Origin: Candidatus Rifleibacteriota bacterium
GTDB taxonomy: Bacteria; Riflebacteria; Ozemobacteria; Ozemobacterales; Ozemobacteraceae
Length of the DNA stretch: 6,742 bases
NCBI GenBank assembly: GCA_022704885.1
Contig: JAKJFO010000216.1
Location: 1 to 6,742 of the forward strand
Direction: 5' to 3'
Shown: in pieces, positions 6,701 through 6,742 of the stretch
How the letters are laid out: every line of letters starts with the position of its first letter
Position numbering within the stretch: position 1 is the first letter of the stretch
Translations under genes and position numbers: made by a program
Notes under the pieces: generated by a model
Database searches by the model: none
Told to the model about the DNA's origin: nothing
The model's input: only the letters and a program-made list of their open reading frames with translations

Positions 6701-6742
6701 ATCGGCAGCGAAATTCAAATGAACTTTACCTGCCTCGGCGAC
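3731..6742 (+). CDS. CHASE2-domain class III adenylate cyclase with carboxypeptidase-regulatory-like insert (3'-truncated)
   Basis: The frame is open from ATG 3731 to the window end (1004 codons, no stop seen). Predicted role: a membrane cyclase turning ATP into cAMP in response to an extracytoplasmic signal. In order: a transmembrane helix (about 19-36); the CHASE2 opening WFDLKISDFLF (41-51), PVLVINKDQ (70-78), GLDFIYDQP (109-117) and GTGLINVAADLDATVRFAPL (179-198); an unassigned region (about 200-400); two carboxypeptidase-regulatory-like repeats (about 402-482 and 501-540); further beta-rich sequence; the CHASE2 closing part KTVFIGSA (703-710) and LPGVNLHANLFAAL (732-745); three transmembrane helices (about 766-785, 791-812, 816-838); and the cyclase domain from about 865. 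Metal aspartates are D886 (FTDLAGFT) and D930 (YIGDAIMGFW). K926 and T1000 sit at the adenine-selecting positions, favouring ATP over GTP. The transition-state Asn and Arg lie beyond the edge. The start has no clear Shine-Dalgarno sequence but is the only one keeping the first helix. It follows the FecR-domain gene after 3 bases. Confidence 0.9.
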   Translation, partial: MAGAFKNQAGKGTSTGKRAVFIPIIIGLLALLPVFNQTLVWFDLKISDFLFSAQPMLQQLAGTGSDSQPPVLVINKDQTFFQRFGRDPDRADFAGLLRLLAEEETRVAGLDFIYDQPATDEKDDELATALASYPWPFLASHFTGRGAHTFEKLQFADTGASRPPMPLPLYQPLARRAAGTGLINVAADLDATVRFAPLAFYPADSEEFLLSLGASAWVASLFDASIKPAENAIKNLLLQTAPDQLSQLQPDRLLLNLIASAPFSFSSTGHAGIDLAIRRLELKLLARQTGRQKPEMADNLLQAAADMQLPASITRTWLKMPDRPLPLIGSYQLPCLRLPFRKAIPPFTGDCIETTSMGMLLETDADRESTLLNHRNLLQLEGQPQQRRVRLAQPQAVAGSSTFAGKVLSASGKPVAEAEVLLLDFDSGFWELTKTDSAGNYQLSGIPAGSCTIQITAHNSSGWQRGTIRAPATGAHTNLSALVLADAAAPVKFDPTQIPSATVKIALFGEPLPMLVSDAEGCLPLSTMPEGFSISALDEETDLGFASGTLIDNAGNPSPEQTVAVLGPENSWTLRFLTEISWPLPTAATEPVLLPTALDARIAVFSTTASATAQKTVDLALLPGVEADTAQLPVLSPLHNASITLSFDYPGLQPFNLTLLGETGARTDFKSDQTISVASGKYLLLYEHNGTRSIFRNNAIHQKTVFIGSALPSDQDFIVTPINFMDRASPRLPGVNLHANLFAALSENRFLYPVFFHHDRLPTAWPLAQTLLLLPVLLLINLIFIRHGATWGGIATGTVFTAWFATGTLLFLNLRLLPMFFPGLLLVSFGVVRGYLAWAISRRQEQETRQTFGRFISSAVVDDILKKPDAVKPGGEKKELTVIFTDLAGFTTISEKLAPEQLTELMNEYLDEMTRILFQYGGTLDKYIGDAIMGFWNHPAPQPDHAQRAVECAIAMQKKLAELRRKWLQQGLPRVEVRAGINTAVCMVGFIGSEIQMNFTCLGD
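4934..5350 (+). other. Tandem carboxypeptidase-regulatory-like repeats inside the cyclase's sensor region
   Basis: Repeat 1 (cyclase residues about 402-482) reads GKVLSASGKPVAEAEVLLL, then TDSAGNYQLSGIPAGSCTI (435-453): the G-x-V...G-x-P-V-x-x-A-x-V...T-D-x-x-G-x-[YF]...P-x-G pattern of the CarboxypepD_reg fold. Repeat 2 (about 501-540) is weaker but aligns over the same core, SDAEGCLPLSTMPEGFSISA (517-536). Both share D-x-x-G, then L-S-x-[IM]-P-x-G and a hydrophobic strand ending in A. Such domains are extracytoplasmic beta sandwiches often involved in binding or adhesion. They lie between the two recognisable CHASE2 halves, where most CHASE2 proteins have no such domain. Confidence 0.7.

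Overview
The window holds four protein-coding genes, all on the + strand, in two apparent transcription units separated by one intergenic region of about 350 bases. The DNA is moderately GC-rich. A Sec-type signal peptide on one product, periplasmic-type sensor domains and paired membrane-anchored SPFH proteins suggest a diderm (Gram-negative-type) bacterium. The lineage cannot be fixed from this window; FecR plus CHASE2-cyclase pairs occur in several phyla. There are no tRNA, rRNA, CRISPR, IS or phage genes.

Region 1 (3-1906): two SPFH/Band 7 genes in tandem. The first is cut by the left edge of the window. Its TAA stop shares a base with the ATG of the second (TAATG), and a strong Shine-Dalgarno sequence lies inside the end of the first gene, so the two are almost certainly translationally coupled. 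The layout recalls the HflK/HflC pair, with two different SPFH subunits of a presumed membrane complex, but nothing shows they are HflK/HflC proper. A near-perfect Rho-independent terminator closes the unit.

Region 2 (1907-2215): an intergenic region with three diverged short palindromic repeats sharing a CGTCAT(T/C)CC...GG(A/G)ATCT core, then a candidate sigma70-type promoter, an inverted repeat at the expected transcription start, and a clear ribosome binding site.

Region 3 (2216-6742): a two-gene unit with a 3-base gap. The first gene encodes an exported FecR-domain protein with a long C-terminal extension of unknown type and a lysine-rich tail. The second encodes a very large CHASE2 / class III adenylate cyclase, cut by the right edge after 1004 residues. 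Established family knowledge places the CHASE2 domain outside the cytoplasmic membrane and the cyclase inside, so the likely job of the pair is periplasmic sensing (perhaps of the FecR partner or the cell envelope) coupled to cAMP production. The unusual point is that the two recognisable halves of CHASE2 are about 500 residues apart. Between them lies a large segment that includes two tandem carboxypeptidase-regulatory-like (Ig/transthyretin-fold) repeats. This architecture is the most noteworthy thing in the window.
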